32,904 bases of DNA from Pseudomonadota bacterium (GCA_029560515.1 JAKQKT010000279.1:1-32904); one strand, 5' to 3'; shown: positions 18,768-28,082, numbered from the stretch's first letter. The notes: generated from the sequence alone by a model not told the origin. Made by a program: numbers and translations.

Positions 18768-20504
18768 ATGAACCGCAAGCCACTCGTTTTAATAATCGGC
18801 CTTATTCTGTTAACAGCTTGTAACAACCAGACCAAAAAAGAAGTCGACGCGGAAGTTCGCGCGGAAAAGCAAAATCAGCTGGAAACCGGCAAACTCATGG
18901 CTTCTGGCAACCGTTTGCGGCAAGACCAGCCAGATCGCAAGGCAGTGGCGGCCGATATGGTTGCCGCAGAGGCTTACGTGCAACAAAGCCCTCCGTCACC
19001 GATGGTCAGCAAACCTTATACCGCGATCGGAAAAACATCGGCTTACGCAGCTCCGGCAGAGCCGGAACAAAACACCGAAAAATACAAAAACTTCAACGAC
19101 AATCCGATTCAGATCACATCGGAAAATCCTGTCAGCACATTTTCGATCGATGTCGATACCGGCAGCTACAGCAATGTGCGTCGCATGCTCAACAACGGAA
19201 CGCGTCCACCCGCAGATTCCGTCCGAGCTGAGGAAATCATCAATTACTTTGATTTTGGATACGCCGCCCCGACTTCACGCAGACAACCCTTTTCCGTTAA
19301 TACCGAAATTGCTGCAGCTCCCTGGAATCCGAAGCACCAGTTGATGCTGGTCGGCATCAAGGGCTACGAAGTTGAACGCTCCCAAATTCCTGCTGCCAAT
19401 ATCGTATTCCTTATCGACACCTCCGGCTCGATGTCGAGCGAAGATAAATTGCCCTTGCTGATTTCCAGCTTCAAGGAAATGGTCGGCAAGCTGCGCCCTC
19501 AAGATCGCGTATCCATTGTGGTCTATGCAGGCAGCGCGGGCCTCGTTTTACCGGCGACCAGTGGCGACGACAAGGAAACCATTCTGCGATCACTGGACAG
19601 GCTGCAAGCCGGCGGCACGACCAATGGCGGCGAAGGCATTGCACTGGCCTACAAAATTGCCAAGGATAACTTCATCAGCAATGGCGTAAACCGGGTGATC
19701 CTGGCGACCGATGGCGATTTCAATGTCGGGATCTACGATACCGAAATGCTGAAGACACTGGTCGCCGATCAACGCAAATCCGGCATTGCATTGACGACGC
19801 TCGGTTTTGGCCAGGGCAATTACAACGACCAGATGGCCGAGCAGTTGGCCGATGTCGGCAATGGCAATCACGCCTATATCGACAATCTCAACGAAGGTAA
19901 AAAAGTACTGGCCGAGGAAATGTCTTCGACCATGATGACCATTGCGGAAGACGTGAAAATCCAAGTCGAGTTCAATCCCTCCGTCGTCGCGGAATACCGT
20001 TTGATCGGCTATGAAAACCGCAAACTCAACCGCGAGGACTTCAACAACGACAAAATCGACGCCGGCGAAATTGGCGCTGGCCACGATGTCACCGCGCTTT
20101 ATGAAATTACCCTGGTCGGTTCCGGTGGAGAAAGTGTCAGCCCGTTGCGTTATGCCAAAACGGCATCGGTGACGACAAGTAAACCGGATGAAATTGCATT
20201 GCTCAGATTGCGCTACAAACAACCCGGCAATGAACAAAGCCAGCTGATCGAAAAGCCGATGCTGCGTTCCGGCATTAGCGCAAAACCAAGCAACCGAATG
20301 AAATTAGCCGCGTCACTTGCCGCCTATGCCGATTTATTGCGCGGCGGAAAAAACAGCGGGCAACTCAAGTGGAACGACTTAAGGCAACTTGCTGCCAGCG
20401 TGTCACTGCCTGATTCCTGGGGCTATCGGGCCGAGTTTATCGGTCTTATCGATCAGGCCAGTCGCCTGACCGGAACCGCCGATGTTGCACAAATCAGCGA
20501 ATGA
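18768..20504 (+). CDS. VWA domain-containing lipoprotein (YfbK-like)
   Basis: ORF frame 18726..20504; ATG 18768 gives MNRKPLVLIIGLILLTAC (lipobox LTAC); MIDAS DTSGSMS, FSIDVDTGSYSNVRRMLNNG, C-terminal DUF3520-like region. Confidence 0.92.
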   Translation: MNRKPLVLIIGLILLTACNNQTKKEVDAEVRAEKQNQLETGKLMASGNRLRQDQPDRKAVAADMVAAEAYVQQSPPSPMVSKPYTAIGKTSAYAAPAEPEQNTEKYKNFNDNPIQITSENPVSTFSIDVDTGSYSNVRRMLNNGTRPPADSVRAEEIINYFDFGYAAPTSRRQPFSVNTEIAAAPWNPKHQLMLVGIKGYEVERSQIPAANIVFLIDTSGSMSSEDKLPLLISSFKEMVGKLRPQDRVSIVVYAGSAGLVLPATSGDDKETILRSLDRLQAGGTTNGGEGIALAYKIAKDNFISNGVNRVILATDGDFNVGIYDTEMLKTLVADQRKSGIALTTLGFGQGNYNDQMAEQLADVGNGNHAYIDNLNEGKKVLAEEMSSTMMTIAEDVKIQVEFNPSVVAEYRLIGYENRKLNREDFNNDKIDAGEIGAGHDVTALYEITLVGSGGESVSPLRYAKTASVTTSKPDEIALLRLRYKQPGNEQSQLIEKPMLRSGISAKPSNRMKLAASLAAYADLLRGGKNSGQLKWNDLRQLAASVSLPDSWGYRAEFIGLIDQASRLTGTADVAQISE

Positions 20505-20544
20505 CGGCTTTTCGAAATAGCAAAAACTTCGTACGCTCTGTCAC

Positions 20545-21093
20545 ATGTTGGCAGAGCGTAATGACGAAGAACTGATGATGGCTTATGGATCTGGCGATGC
20601 CAGCGCCTTCGAGCTTCTGTATGCGCGTCATCGAGGCCCCTTGTTCCGCTTCATGCTGCGTCAATTGCGTGAACACGCAACTGCCGAAGAGCTTTACCAG
20701 GATGTATGGCAGAAAGTTATCCAGGCACGCGAGCGTTATCGCCCGGAGGCGAAATTCACTACCTGGCTCTACCAGATTGCCCACAATCGTCTTACCGATC
20801 ATTGGCGCGCCCAGAAACATCGTCCGCAAGCCGGCGAAGATGCGATGGAACGTGCCGAGCAAACGCCGGACCCGCATACCCCTGAACGGCAGCTATCGGC
20901 ATTCGAGGAACGAAGGCGATTGCAATTGGCTTTGGAAGAATTACCCCAAGATCAGAGAGAAGCCGTGATGCTTCGGCTCGAACAGGAATTATCACTGGAG
21001 GAAATTGCAGAAATTACCGGTGTTGGACGAGAAACCGTGAAATCACGACTTCGTTACGCGCTCGATAAATTGCGGGACAAACTTCGATCATGA
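20545..21093 (+). CDS. ECF-subfamily RNA polymerase sigma factor
   Basis: 182 aa; region 2 (FELLYARHRGPLFRFMLRQLREHATAEELYQDVWQKVI), region 4 (LEELPQDQREAVMLRLEQELSLEEIAEITGVGRETVKSRLRYALDKLR). Confidence 0.94.
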   Translation: MLAERNDEELMMAYGSGDASAFELLYARHRGPLFRFMLRQLREHATAEELYQDVWQKVIQARERYRPEAKFTTWLYQIAHNRLTDHWRAQKHRPQAGEDAMERAEQTPDPHTPERQLSAFEERRRLQLALEELPQDQREAVMLRLEQELSLEEIAEITGVGRETVKSRLRYALDKLRDKLRS

Positions 21094-22073
21094 ATACACA
21101 ACCCCCACGCCAGCCAGAACACCTTAGCGATGAAGAACGCGAACTCGCTCGCGTTGTGCGCGCGTTGCCCGGCGGCGAACCACCGGCGGCGCTCGATGCA
21201 CTTATTCTGAAAGCGGCATCCGATGCAGTGGCATCGTCTGACTCACCGAAAAAATCCCGCTGGAGCAAGGCATGGCTGGGCACCTCAGCCCTGTGGCTGG
21301 GAACTGCAGCTGCTTCAATACTGACTGTCGGCATTGGCTGGGAAGTTTTCCAGTCCATGCGTGCACCTATTTATGAATTACCCGCTGATGAAAATATCAG
21401 CTCCGCCCAGGAAGTGGATAACAGTCACAAGAATGACAGTATTGCCATCGAAGTCATTCCAGCGCGCGAACCGGCGGTAACTGTACCGCCACCACAGATC
21501 GATTCGGCAGCAGAGCAGGAAAATGCCGCTCCCGGTGCCATGGCAAGTTTGGAGAAAGAAAAAGCCACCAAGTCCGAAATGCGCGCCGCCGAAATCGATT
21601 CACGGCGGAAAATGGCCGATGCCGGCGCGGCAAAAAAAACCAACGAAGATAAATCACGCATGCGAAACGACCAGGCTATAGCCGCTGACATGAGCTTGCC
21701 GGAAGTTGCGTCGCCCCCCGCTCCCGCTGCTGTGGCAGCACCACCGCCGATGCCGGCCATGTCTGCCGCTGCTCCGAGTGTTGCCGGAAATGCCGATCGT
21801 CAGCAGCTAGGCGCCGTTACGGTGACTGGCAGTCGTGTAAAACAAGTGGGCAATGAAAAAGTCGGGCCACAAACCTTGGCGCGTGAGGCTGATGCTTTTG
21901 TCGAGGAAGCCATTTCCGAAGATGCCAAACTTGCACCCGAACTTTGGCTCGCTGCCATTCAAGCACGTGTTGATCGTAGTGATATCAATGGTGCCAAGGC
22001 CAGCCTGAAGTTATTCAAGAAAACATATCCGAAACAACCGATTCCTGAAGAACTAAAACCGCTTCTGAAATGA
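21090..22073 (+). CDS. Single-TM anti-sigma-factor-like protein with Pro/Ala-rich linker and TonB-plug-like motif
   Basis: 327 aa; acidic N-terminal helix region, TM-like ALWLGTAAASILTVGIGWEVF, P/A-rich segment, LGAVTVTGSRVKQ, helical C-terminus; 4-nt overlap with the sigma gene. Confidence 0.75.
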   Translation: MNTQPPRQPEHLSDEERELARVVRALPGGEPPAALDALILKAASDAVASSDSPKKSRWSKAWLGTSALWLGTAAASILTVGIGWEVFQSMRAPIYELPADENISSAQEVDNSHKNDSIAIEVIPAREPAVTVPPPQIDSAAEQENAAPGAMASLEKEKATKSEMRAAEIDSRRKMADAGAAKKTNEDKSRMRNDQAIAADMSLPEVASPPAPAAVAAPPPMPAMSAAAPSVAGNADRQQLGAVTVTGSRVKQVGNEKVGPQTLAREADAFVEEAISEDAKLAPELWLAAIQARVDRSDINGAKASLKLFKKTYPKQPIPEELKPLLK

Positions 22074-22669
22074 GCGGCTTTACGCTTGCATCAAAAGCAG
22101 AACATTTGCTTGAAGTAAAGCAATCCCGCTTTCTTGCGAACGCCTTTCCGATTTCCGGTGTTGAAGATGCCATGGCCTTGCTTGATGTGGCCAGGCAACA
22201 GCCGGCGACCCATCATTGCTGGGCATACAGAGTCGGCAATAATTATCGCTTTTCCGACGATGGCGAACCTTCCGGAACCGCCGGCAAGCCCATCTTGTCT
22301 GCCATTGATGGCCAGCAACTTGATGCTGTCATCGTGATAGTTACTCGCTGGTATGGCGGTATCAATCTGGGCACCGGCGGCCTGGTACGCGCTTATGGCG
22401 GCGCTGCAGCCGAATGCCTGCGCCTGGCCGAACGCAAGCCCCTGCTCGTATGGCTTGAAGCAAAACTGCAATGTGATTTTTCACTGACAGGTAGCGTGCA
22501 TATGCTATTACAGCAATATCAGGCAGAAAAACTGGGGGAAAGCTTCAATGACCAAGGCTGGCAATTGCATTTCCGTATTCCGGCCCAATATCTGTCAAAA
22601 TTGGCCACTAAAATAAACGACCTAAGTCGAGGCTCGGCAATGCTGAGTTCTTGCGACGAAAACCTATGA
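22070..22669 (+). CDS. YigZ family (IMPACT) protein
   Basis: 199 aa; HHCWAYRVGNNYRFSDDGEPSGTAGKPIL and VTRWYGGINLGTGGLVRAYG are YigZ hallmarks; 4-nt overlap with the upstream gene. Confidence 0.95.
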   Translation: MSGFTLASKAEHLLEVKQSRFLANAFPISGVEDAMALLDVARQQPATHHCWAYRVGNNYRFSDDGEPSGTAGKPILSAIDGQQLDAVIVIVTRWYGGINLGTGGLVRAYGGAAAECLRLAERKPLLVWLEAKLQCDFSLTGSVHMLLQQYQAEKLGESFNDQGWQLHFRIPAQYLSKLATKINDLSRGSAMLSSCDENL

Positions 22670-24432
22670 GCACCCCAGAACCCAAAGTCGCCAGCCCGAT
22701 TCAAAAGGTAAATTCGCTACGCGGTTTACTCCCGTTTTTAAGGCCGCATCGCAGCTTGCTGATTTTCTGGCTGATTGCCTTGGCGATTTCATCCAGCGCC
22801 ACGCTGTTTTTCCCGGTCGCGGTAAGAAACATGATCGACCACGGCTTTGCAAAGGGGGGATCCATTGATCGCTGGTTCGGCCTGCTTATGATTGTCGCCG
22901 TGGTTTTGGCACTTGCCACGGCAGCGCGTTTTTATTTCGTTTCATTGCTGGGCGAACGGGTGATCGCCGATTTACGGCAAAAACTCTATCGCCATTTGTT
23001 GTCGCTGGATCAAAGTTTTTTTGAACGCACCCGCAGTGGCGAATTGTTGTCGCGCCTGTCGGCCGATACCGAATTGCTTCGCAGCATGGTGGGTTCCAGC
23101 ATGTCGATTGCATTGCGCAGCGGTATCACCGTGATCGGCAGCGCGACGATGCTGGCCTATACCAGTCCCAAAATGGCGATGTATGTGTTGCTGGGCATTC
23201 CTCTGGCAGTCTTGCCGATGGCCTTGTCGGGAAGAAGAGTACGCGGAGCCTCCAAAGACAGCCAGGACCGGGTTGCCGATGCCAATGCCCGTGCAGGCGA
23301 GACTTTCAACGCCATGCACACCGTGCAAAGCTATGCCCGCGAAAGTTTTGAAAGCTCCCGCTTCAATGAGGCCGTCAAACGAAGCCTGAAGGCGGCCCGC
23401 AAACGCATTGGCATGCAATCGGCTCTCACTGCCGTTTTCATCGTGATCATTTTCGGCGCGATAACCGCCGTGCTTTGGTCTGGTGCACGCGACGTGGTTT
23501 CCGGCGAAATGAGTGCCGGTGTGCTTGGACAATTTTTGTTGTATGCCATGATCGGCGGCGGCTCCGTTGCCGGGCTTACCGAAGTATGGAGTGAAGTACA
23601 ACGTGCGAGCGGCGGCATGACCCGCATCAACGACTTGCTCAACGAAAAAAGCCATCTCGATAGCCCGCAGCATCCTGCGACGCTGGTGATGCCGACCAAA
23701 GGCGCACTGAGCCTCGACAATGTCAGTTTCTCCTACCCCAGCAGGCCCGATACATCGGCACTGCAAAACTTCAGCCTGAATATTGCCCCCGGCGAAACAG
23801 TCGCCTTGGTGGGCCCGTCAGGTGCAGGCAAAACAACCGTATTCCAGCTTCTGCTGCGCTTTCACGATCCCGATAGCGGCTCGGTAAGATTTGACGGCAT
23901 TGATCTAAAACAACTCGAGCCTGGCTTCCTGCGGGAGCAAATTGCATTGGTACCTCAGGACCCCGTCATCTTCGGCACTACGGCCCGGGAAAATATTCGC
24001 TACGGCAAGCTGGAAGCGACCGATGCCGAAATCGAAACCGCCGCGCGCAGTGCGGAAGCACATGATTTTATTTCGGAGCTACCGCTCGGCTATGACAGCG
24101 AGCTGGGTGAGCGCGGCGCTCGCCTCTCCGGTGGCCAGCAGCAACGCCTTGCGATTGCCCGTGCACTCTTGAAAGACGCGCCGGTGTTGTTGCTGGATGA
24201 AGCAACGTCGGCTTTGGATGCGCAAAGCGAACGCGCAGTGCAACAGGCTTTGGAACGCCTGATGGAAGGCCGCACCACCCTGGTGATTGCGCACAGGCTG
24301 GCAACGGTGTTGAAAGCCGACCGCATCATCGTGATGGATAAAGGTCGTATCATTGCGCAGGGAACTCACAATGAGTTGATTGCACAAGGCGGCCTGTATG
24401 CCGAGCTGGCGAGACTTCAATTCGATCACTGA
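22666..24432 (+). CDS. ABC exporter, fused permease and ATP-binding domains (MsbA-like type)
   Basis: ORF frame 22651..24432; ATG at 22666 overlaps the yigZ stop; Walker A GPSGAGKTT, signature LSGGQQQR, Walker B VLLLDEATSALD. Confidence 0.94.
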   Translation: MSTPEPKVASPIQKVNSLRGLLPFLRPHRSLLIFWLIALAISSSATLFFPVAVRNMIDHGFAKGGSIDRWFGLLMIVAVVLALATAARFYFVSLLGERVIADLRQKLYRHLLSLDQSFFERTRSGELLSRLSADTELLRSMVGSSMSIALRSGITVIGSATMLAYTSPKMAMYVLLGIPLAVLPMALSGRRVRGASKDSQDRVADANARAGETFNAMHTVQSYARESFESSRFNEAVKRSLKAARKRIGMQSALTAVFIVIIFGAITAVLWSGARDVVSGEMSAGVLGQFLLYAMIGGGSVAGLTEVWSEVQRASGGMTRINDLLNEKSHLDSPQHPATLVMPTKGALSLDNVSFSYPSRPDTSALQNFSLNIAPGETVALVGPSGAGKTTVFQLLLRFHDPDSGSVRFDGIDLKQLEPGFLREQIALVPQDPVIFGTTARENIRYGKLEATDAEIETAARSAEAHDFISELPLGYDSELGERGARLSGGQQQRLAIARALLKDAPVLLLDEATSALDAQSERAVQQALERLMEGRTTLVIAHRLATVLKADRIIVMDKGRIIAQGTHNELIAQGGLYAELARLQFDH

Positions 24433-24446
24433 CGCATAAAAGAACG

Positions 24447-25193
24447 ATGACAAAACGAATTAAAATCATCATTGGTCTTGTATTGCTGTTGAATATTTTA
24501 TTCGTTGGAACCCTCGTCTACGAATTATTGAAAACCGGCGTCATTCGCCTGAATTATCCGGATGAAAAGGAATTCCCGGTGCGAGGCATTGACGTGTCCC
24601 ATCATCAGGGCAAGATCGACTGGAAGAAGCTGGCAAGGCAAGACATCCGCTTTGCCTACATCAAGGCCACCGAAGGCGAAGATTTCCTGGATGAGGATTT
24701 CAAGCACAACTGGAACGCCGCGAAAGATGCCGGCATTCTGCCTGGTGCCTACCACTACTTCACCCTGTGCAAGACCGGCTACGAACAAGCCAATAATTTT
24801 TTATCACGAATCGGGACACCATCTACGAATTCACTGCCGCCCGCAGTGGATCTGGAATTCGGTGGTAACTGCAAGGCGCGCCCTTCGCCGGAAGCTCTCC
24901 ATAAAGAGCTGGGCATCTTCATCAACCTGGTGGAACAGGCCTGGGGCTGCAGAGTGATTCTTTATAGCACTTCTGACTTTTATGCGGCCTATCTACAAAA
25001 AGATTTCCAGAAAAATCCGCTGTGGATTCGCGATTTGTATCGGCAACCCAACAAGAACAATTACCGCGAATGGCAATTCTGGCAATACGCCAATCGAGGC
25101 AAGCTGGATGGCATCAAGGGCTTTGTCGATTTGAACGTATCCCGCGGCGACCAAAAACAATTCAATTCGCTATTGAGTTGTACCGGGATATAG
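24447..25193 (+). CDS. Membrane-anchored GH25-family muramidase (lysozyme)
   Basis: 248 aa; N-terminal TM then GIDVSHHQGKIDWKKL, FAYIKATEG, GAYHYF, PPAVDLEF (catalytic DxE), WQFWQYA. Confidence 0.92.
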   Translation: MTKRIKIIIGLVLLLNILFVGTLVYELLKTGVIRLNYPDEKEFPVRGIDVSHHQGKIDWKKLARQDIRFAYIKATEGEDFLDEDFKHNWNAAKDAGILPGAYHYFTLCKTGYEQANNFLSRIGTPSTNSLPPAVDLEFGGNCKARPSPEALHKELGIFINLVEQAWGCRVILYSTSDFYAAYLQKDFQKNPLWIRDLYRQPNKNNYREWQFWQYANRGKLDGIKGFVDLNVSRGDQKQFNSLLSCTGI

Positions 25194-25195
25194 CC

Positions 25196-25276
25196 TTATG
25201 GGTGCATGCTTGCGACCGCCATGGATGGCGGAATTGTCGAAAATGCAGGAGCACAATCGACCTGCGCCCCTACGAT
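25196..25276. repeat. REP-like palindromic element between convergent genes
   Basis: Contains CCGCCATGGATGGCGG (25216-25231) and, on the minus strand, begins TCGTAGGGGCGCAGG, sharing its 5' end with the 6551 repeat arms. Confidence 0.6.
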
Positions 25277-26016
25277 TTCAATATTTCTTCCAGTAATTGC
25301 GGCAAGGAAGCCGTTGCTACACTCACGTTCGCCAGCACTTCTTCCAGCGTGATTTCTGCACCGTCGCCACAACCGGCTGCCCAATTGGCAACGATGGCCA
25401 GACAGGCGTAATCGATACCGAGTTCGCGAGCCAGCCCGGCTTCCGGCATGCCGGTCATGCCGACCAAGTCGCAACCGTCACGACGCATGCGAGTGATTTC
25501 GGCTCGTGTTTCCAGACGCGGGCCCTGGGTTGCGCCATAACAACCGAAACCGACGATCGGCATCGCGATTTTTTCGGCAGCTCGCAAAATATTGGCGCGA
25601 AGCTTCGCGCAATACGGCTCGGTGAAATCCACATGCAACACTTCGCTGCCCGGCTCTTCCGACAAGGTATGCAAACGTCCGTAGGTGTAATCGATGATCT
25701 GATCGGGCACGCCAATGACGCGTGGACCGAACGAGTCGGTGATGCCGCCTACCGCATTGATTGCCAGTACTCTGGCGACACCCAAATCCTTCAGGCAACG
25801 CAGATTGGCACGGTAATTCACCTTGTGTGGCGGCACTGAATGACCTTCGCCATGGCGCGCCATGAAGGCGACTTTCTTGCCCCCCAGAAAACCGATGCGG
25901 ACAGGTGCCGATGGCTTGCCATAGAAGGTATCGCACTCAAGGGTTTCAACATTTTCGAGTGCGGCAATTTGATACAAACCGGTGCCGCCAATAATGGCCA
26001 GTGCAATATCCGACAT
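25270..26016 (-). CDS. S-methyl-5'-thioinosine phosphorylase (MTAP/PNP family)
   Basis: IIGGTGLYQ, MARHGEGHSVPPHKVNYRANL, GPRLETRAEI, MTGMPEAGLARELGI; ATG at 26016. Confidence 0.88.
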   Translation of the reverse strand: MSDIALAIIGGTGLYQIAALENVETLECDTFYGKPSAPVRIGFLGGKKVAFMARHGEGHSVPPHKVNYRANLRCLKDLGVARVLAINAVGGITDSFGPRVIGVPDQIIDYTYGRLHTLSEEPGSEVLHVDFTEPYCAKLRANILRAAEKIAMPIVGFGCYGATQGPRLETRAEITRMRRDGCDLVGMTGMPEAGLARELGIDYACLAIVANWAAGCGDGAEITLEEVLANVSVATASLPQLLEEILKS

Positions 26017-26018
26017 CT

Positions 26019-26567
26019 TCAATTTCCCAACGCGTACAGGCCTGGCAAATTGCGGCCTTGTTCGTGATAGTCCATGCCGAAACCGTAAACATAACGATCA
26101 GGCACTTCGACGCCAACATACTCGGCATCGATGTCTTCGACGCGGCGATCATGAATTTTCACGGCAAGCACCGCGATGCGCACTTCGATTGCGCCCTGGT
26201 CTTCGCACCATTGCTTTACCGCTTTGAGCGTATGACCTTCGTCGAGAATGTCATCAGCGATGAGCACATAACGGCCTTCCAATGGTGTCGCCGGACGATG
26301 CAGCCATGCCAAGCCGGAACCACTCATCGCACCGCGATAACGCGTGGCATGCAGATAGTCGACTTCGACATCGAAATCGAGTTCCAGTGATAGCAGTGAC
26401 GCAAAAATCATGCCGCCATGCATCACCGACAAGAGTACCGGTCGATCGCGCTCTTCGTAATCGTGGTTGATCAGGACCGCCATTTCCTTGATCGCGTCCT
26501 GCAAGGTTTCACGATCAAACAATTCGTCGGATGTTTCCAATGCTGTTGCCAGGTCGGGGATAGTCAT
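26019..26567 (-). CDS. hpt: Hypoxanthine-guanine phosphoribosyltransferase
   Basis: 182 aa; PRPP-binding loop YVLIADDILDEGHTL, VAVLAVKIHDRR. Confidence 0.88.
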   Translation of the reverse strand: MTIPDLATALETSDELFDRETLQDAIKEMAVLINHDYEERDRPVLLSVMHGGMIFASLLSLELDFDVEVDYLHATRYRGAMSGSGLAWLHRPATPLEGRYVLIADDILDEGHTLKAVKQWCEDQGAIEVRIAVLAVKIHDRRVEDIDAEYVGVEVPDRYVYGFGMDYHEQGRNLPGLYALGN

Positions 26568-26568
26568 T

Positions 26569-27579
26569 TCAACTCACCGCATAGTCAGGGCCAGACAAGC
26601 CGGCGCGTGCATCATGGTAGCGCGATTGCGTCTGCAATCGGGCCAGTGTTTGTTCATCGCGGCCCATCATGGGTCGCAATACGGAAATATCTGGTTTTGC
26701 GCGGTGTTCGCAGGCTTTCAGACTATCGGCAACGAGAGTGGGTGCGCAGACCAGCACTACATCGCAACCGGCATCCAGATGGGCATCAATGCGACTGCCG
26801 ACACCACCTACTCCGGTTGCAGCGGCCATCCCGATATCATCGGAAAAGATCACACCCTTGAAACCCATTTCCTGACGCAATATCTCGTTCAACCAACGCG
26901 GCGAATAGCCCGCAGGTTCGGGAGCCACTTGCGGATAGGTCACATGCGCCATCATTACCGCCTCCGCGCCTGCCTTGATGCCCGCTTCAAACGGCAATAA
27001 ATCTTCTGCACGCAACACTTCGAGTGGACGATCATCCACCGCCGCATCGAAATGGGTATCTTCCAGCACCGAACCATGGCCCGGAAAATGCTTTATCGTG
27101 GCCGCCATGCCGGCTTCATGCATGCCCTGAATATAAGCTTGCGTAAACGCTGCAACGACCGATGGCGATTCGTGAAAGGCACGATCGCCGATGGCGCGAT
27201 TGCCACGACCCAAATCGACAACAGGTGCAAAACTCAAATCCAGTCCTAGTGCACGAATTTCGCTGGCCATCAACCAGGCATGTTCTTTCGCTAGCGCCAA
27301 AGCCGCTTGTGCATCTTGCGCATAGTGCTGGCCAAAACGAACCAATGGCGGCAAGCGAAAAAACCCGTCGCGAAACCGTTGCACCGGACCGCCTTCCTGA
27401 TCAACGCAAAGCAATTGCGGTTGTGCGGCGGTATCACGAATGGATTGTGTCAGTTCGATGACCTGATCGCGCGAAGCAAAATTTCGGGTAAATAAAATCA
27501 CGCCCGCGCACTGCGGATGTTGCAGCCATTCGCGTTCGTCCTGCGTCAGTTCTTTTCCGGAAACACCAATGACTAGCAT
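26569..27579 (-). CDS. nagZ: Beta-N-acetylhexosaminidase
   Basis: ORF frame 26569..27603; MLVIGVSGKELTQDEREWLQHPQCAGVILFTRN, VDQEGGPVQRF, IKHFPGHGSVLEDTHFDAA, GFKGVIFSDDIGM. Confidence 0.95.
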   Translation of the reverse strand: MLVIGVSGKELTQDEREWLQHPQCAGVILFTRNFASRDQVIELTQSIRDTAAQPQLLCVDQEGGPVQRFRDGFFRLPPLVRFGQHYAQDAQAALALAKEHAWLMASEIRALGLDLSFAPVVDLGRGNRAIGDRAFHESPSVVAAFTQAYIQGMHEAGMAATIKHFPGHGSVLEDTHFDAAVDDRPLEVLRAEDLLPFEAGIKAGAEAVMMAHVTYPQVAPEPAGYSPRWLNEILRQEMGFKGVIFSDDIGMAAATGVGGVGSRIDAHLDAGCDVVLVCAPTLVADSLKACEHRAKPDISVLRPMMGRDEQTLARLQTQSRYHDARAGLSGPDYAVS

Positions 27580-28082
27580 GCTGCTTTTTCCTCTGCGGTC
27601 CATTGGGCGAAAGGCCGCTCGGCCAATGCCAAATTGTAATATCGAATTTTATCGGTGACTTCGGCACCGCACCATGCCGGCCTTTCAAAGACCGCATCGG
27701 CGTCGGGCAGTTCAATCTCGGCAACGATCAGCCCCTGGTTATCGCCAAGAAACTCATCGACTTCCCAAATAAAACCATCGTGCTTAATGTAGTTCCGGCG
27801 TTTATCGATCAAGCCACCGACGCATAGTTTCAGCAACGCCTCGGCATCGGCTACCGGGATTTCGTAATCGAATTCCTGCCGGGTATGACCAAGCTCACGC
27901 GATTTCATATTCAGGAAAGCCTGTTCGCCGGCAATGCGTACCCTCACCGAAGCCTTCTGAGTTCCTTCACGCATCGCATTCATGTCATTCAGATACCCCT
28001 GAGCCATGCGTGTGGTTTTATAAACCTGCGTTTTCCACGAGTCGTTAGTCACGAGGAATTTTTTTTCGATTTCGATGCCCAT
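27573..28082 (-). CDS. CYTH domain-containing protein
   Basis: ORF frame 27573..28115; MGIEIEKKFLV start, R/K/E-rich CYTH pattern (VRVRIAGEQAFLNMKSR, FEYEIP-like, VAEIELPD). Confidence 0.92.
   Translation of the reverse strand: MGIEIEKKFLVTNDSWKTQVYKTTRMAQGYLNDMNAMREGTQKASVRVRIAGEQAFLNMKSRELGHTRQEFDYEIPVADAEALLKLCVGGLIDKRRNYIKHDGFIWEVDEFLGDNQGLIVAEIELPDADAVFERPAWCGAEVTDKIRYYNLALAERPFAQWTAEEKAAC

Noticed and set aside
22666-24432. ABC exporter considered as CydDC for the bd oxidase
   Set aside because: It is a single fused homodimer-type exporter encoded 16 kb away in a different operon; nothing specific supports a CydDC role.
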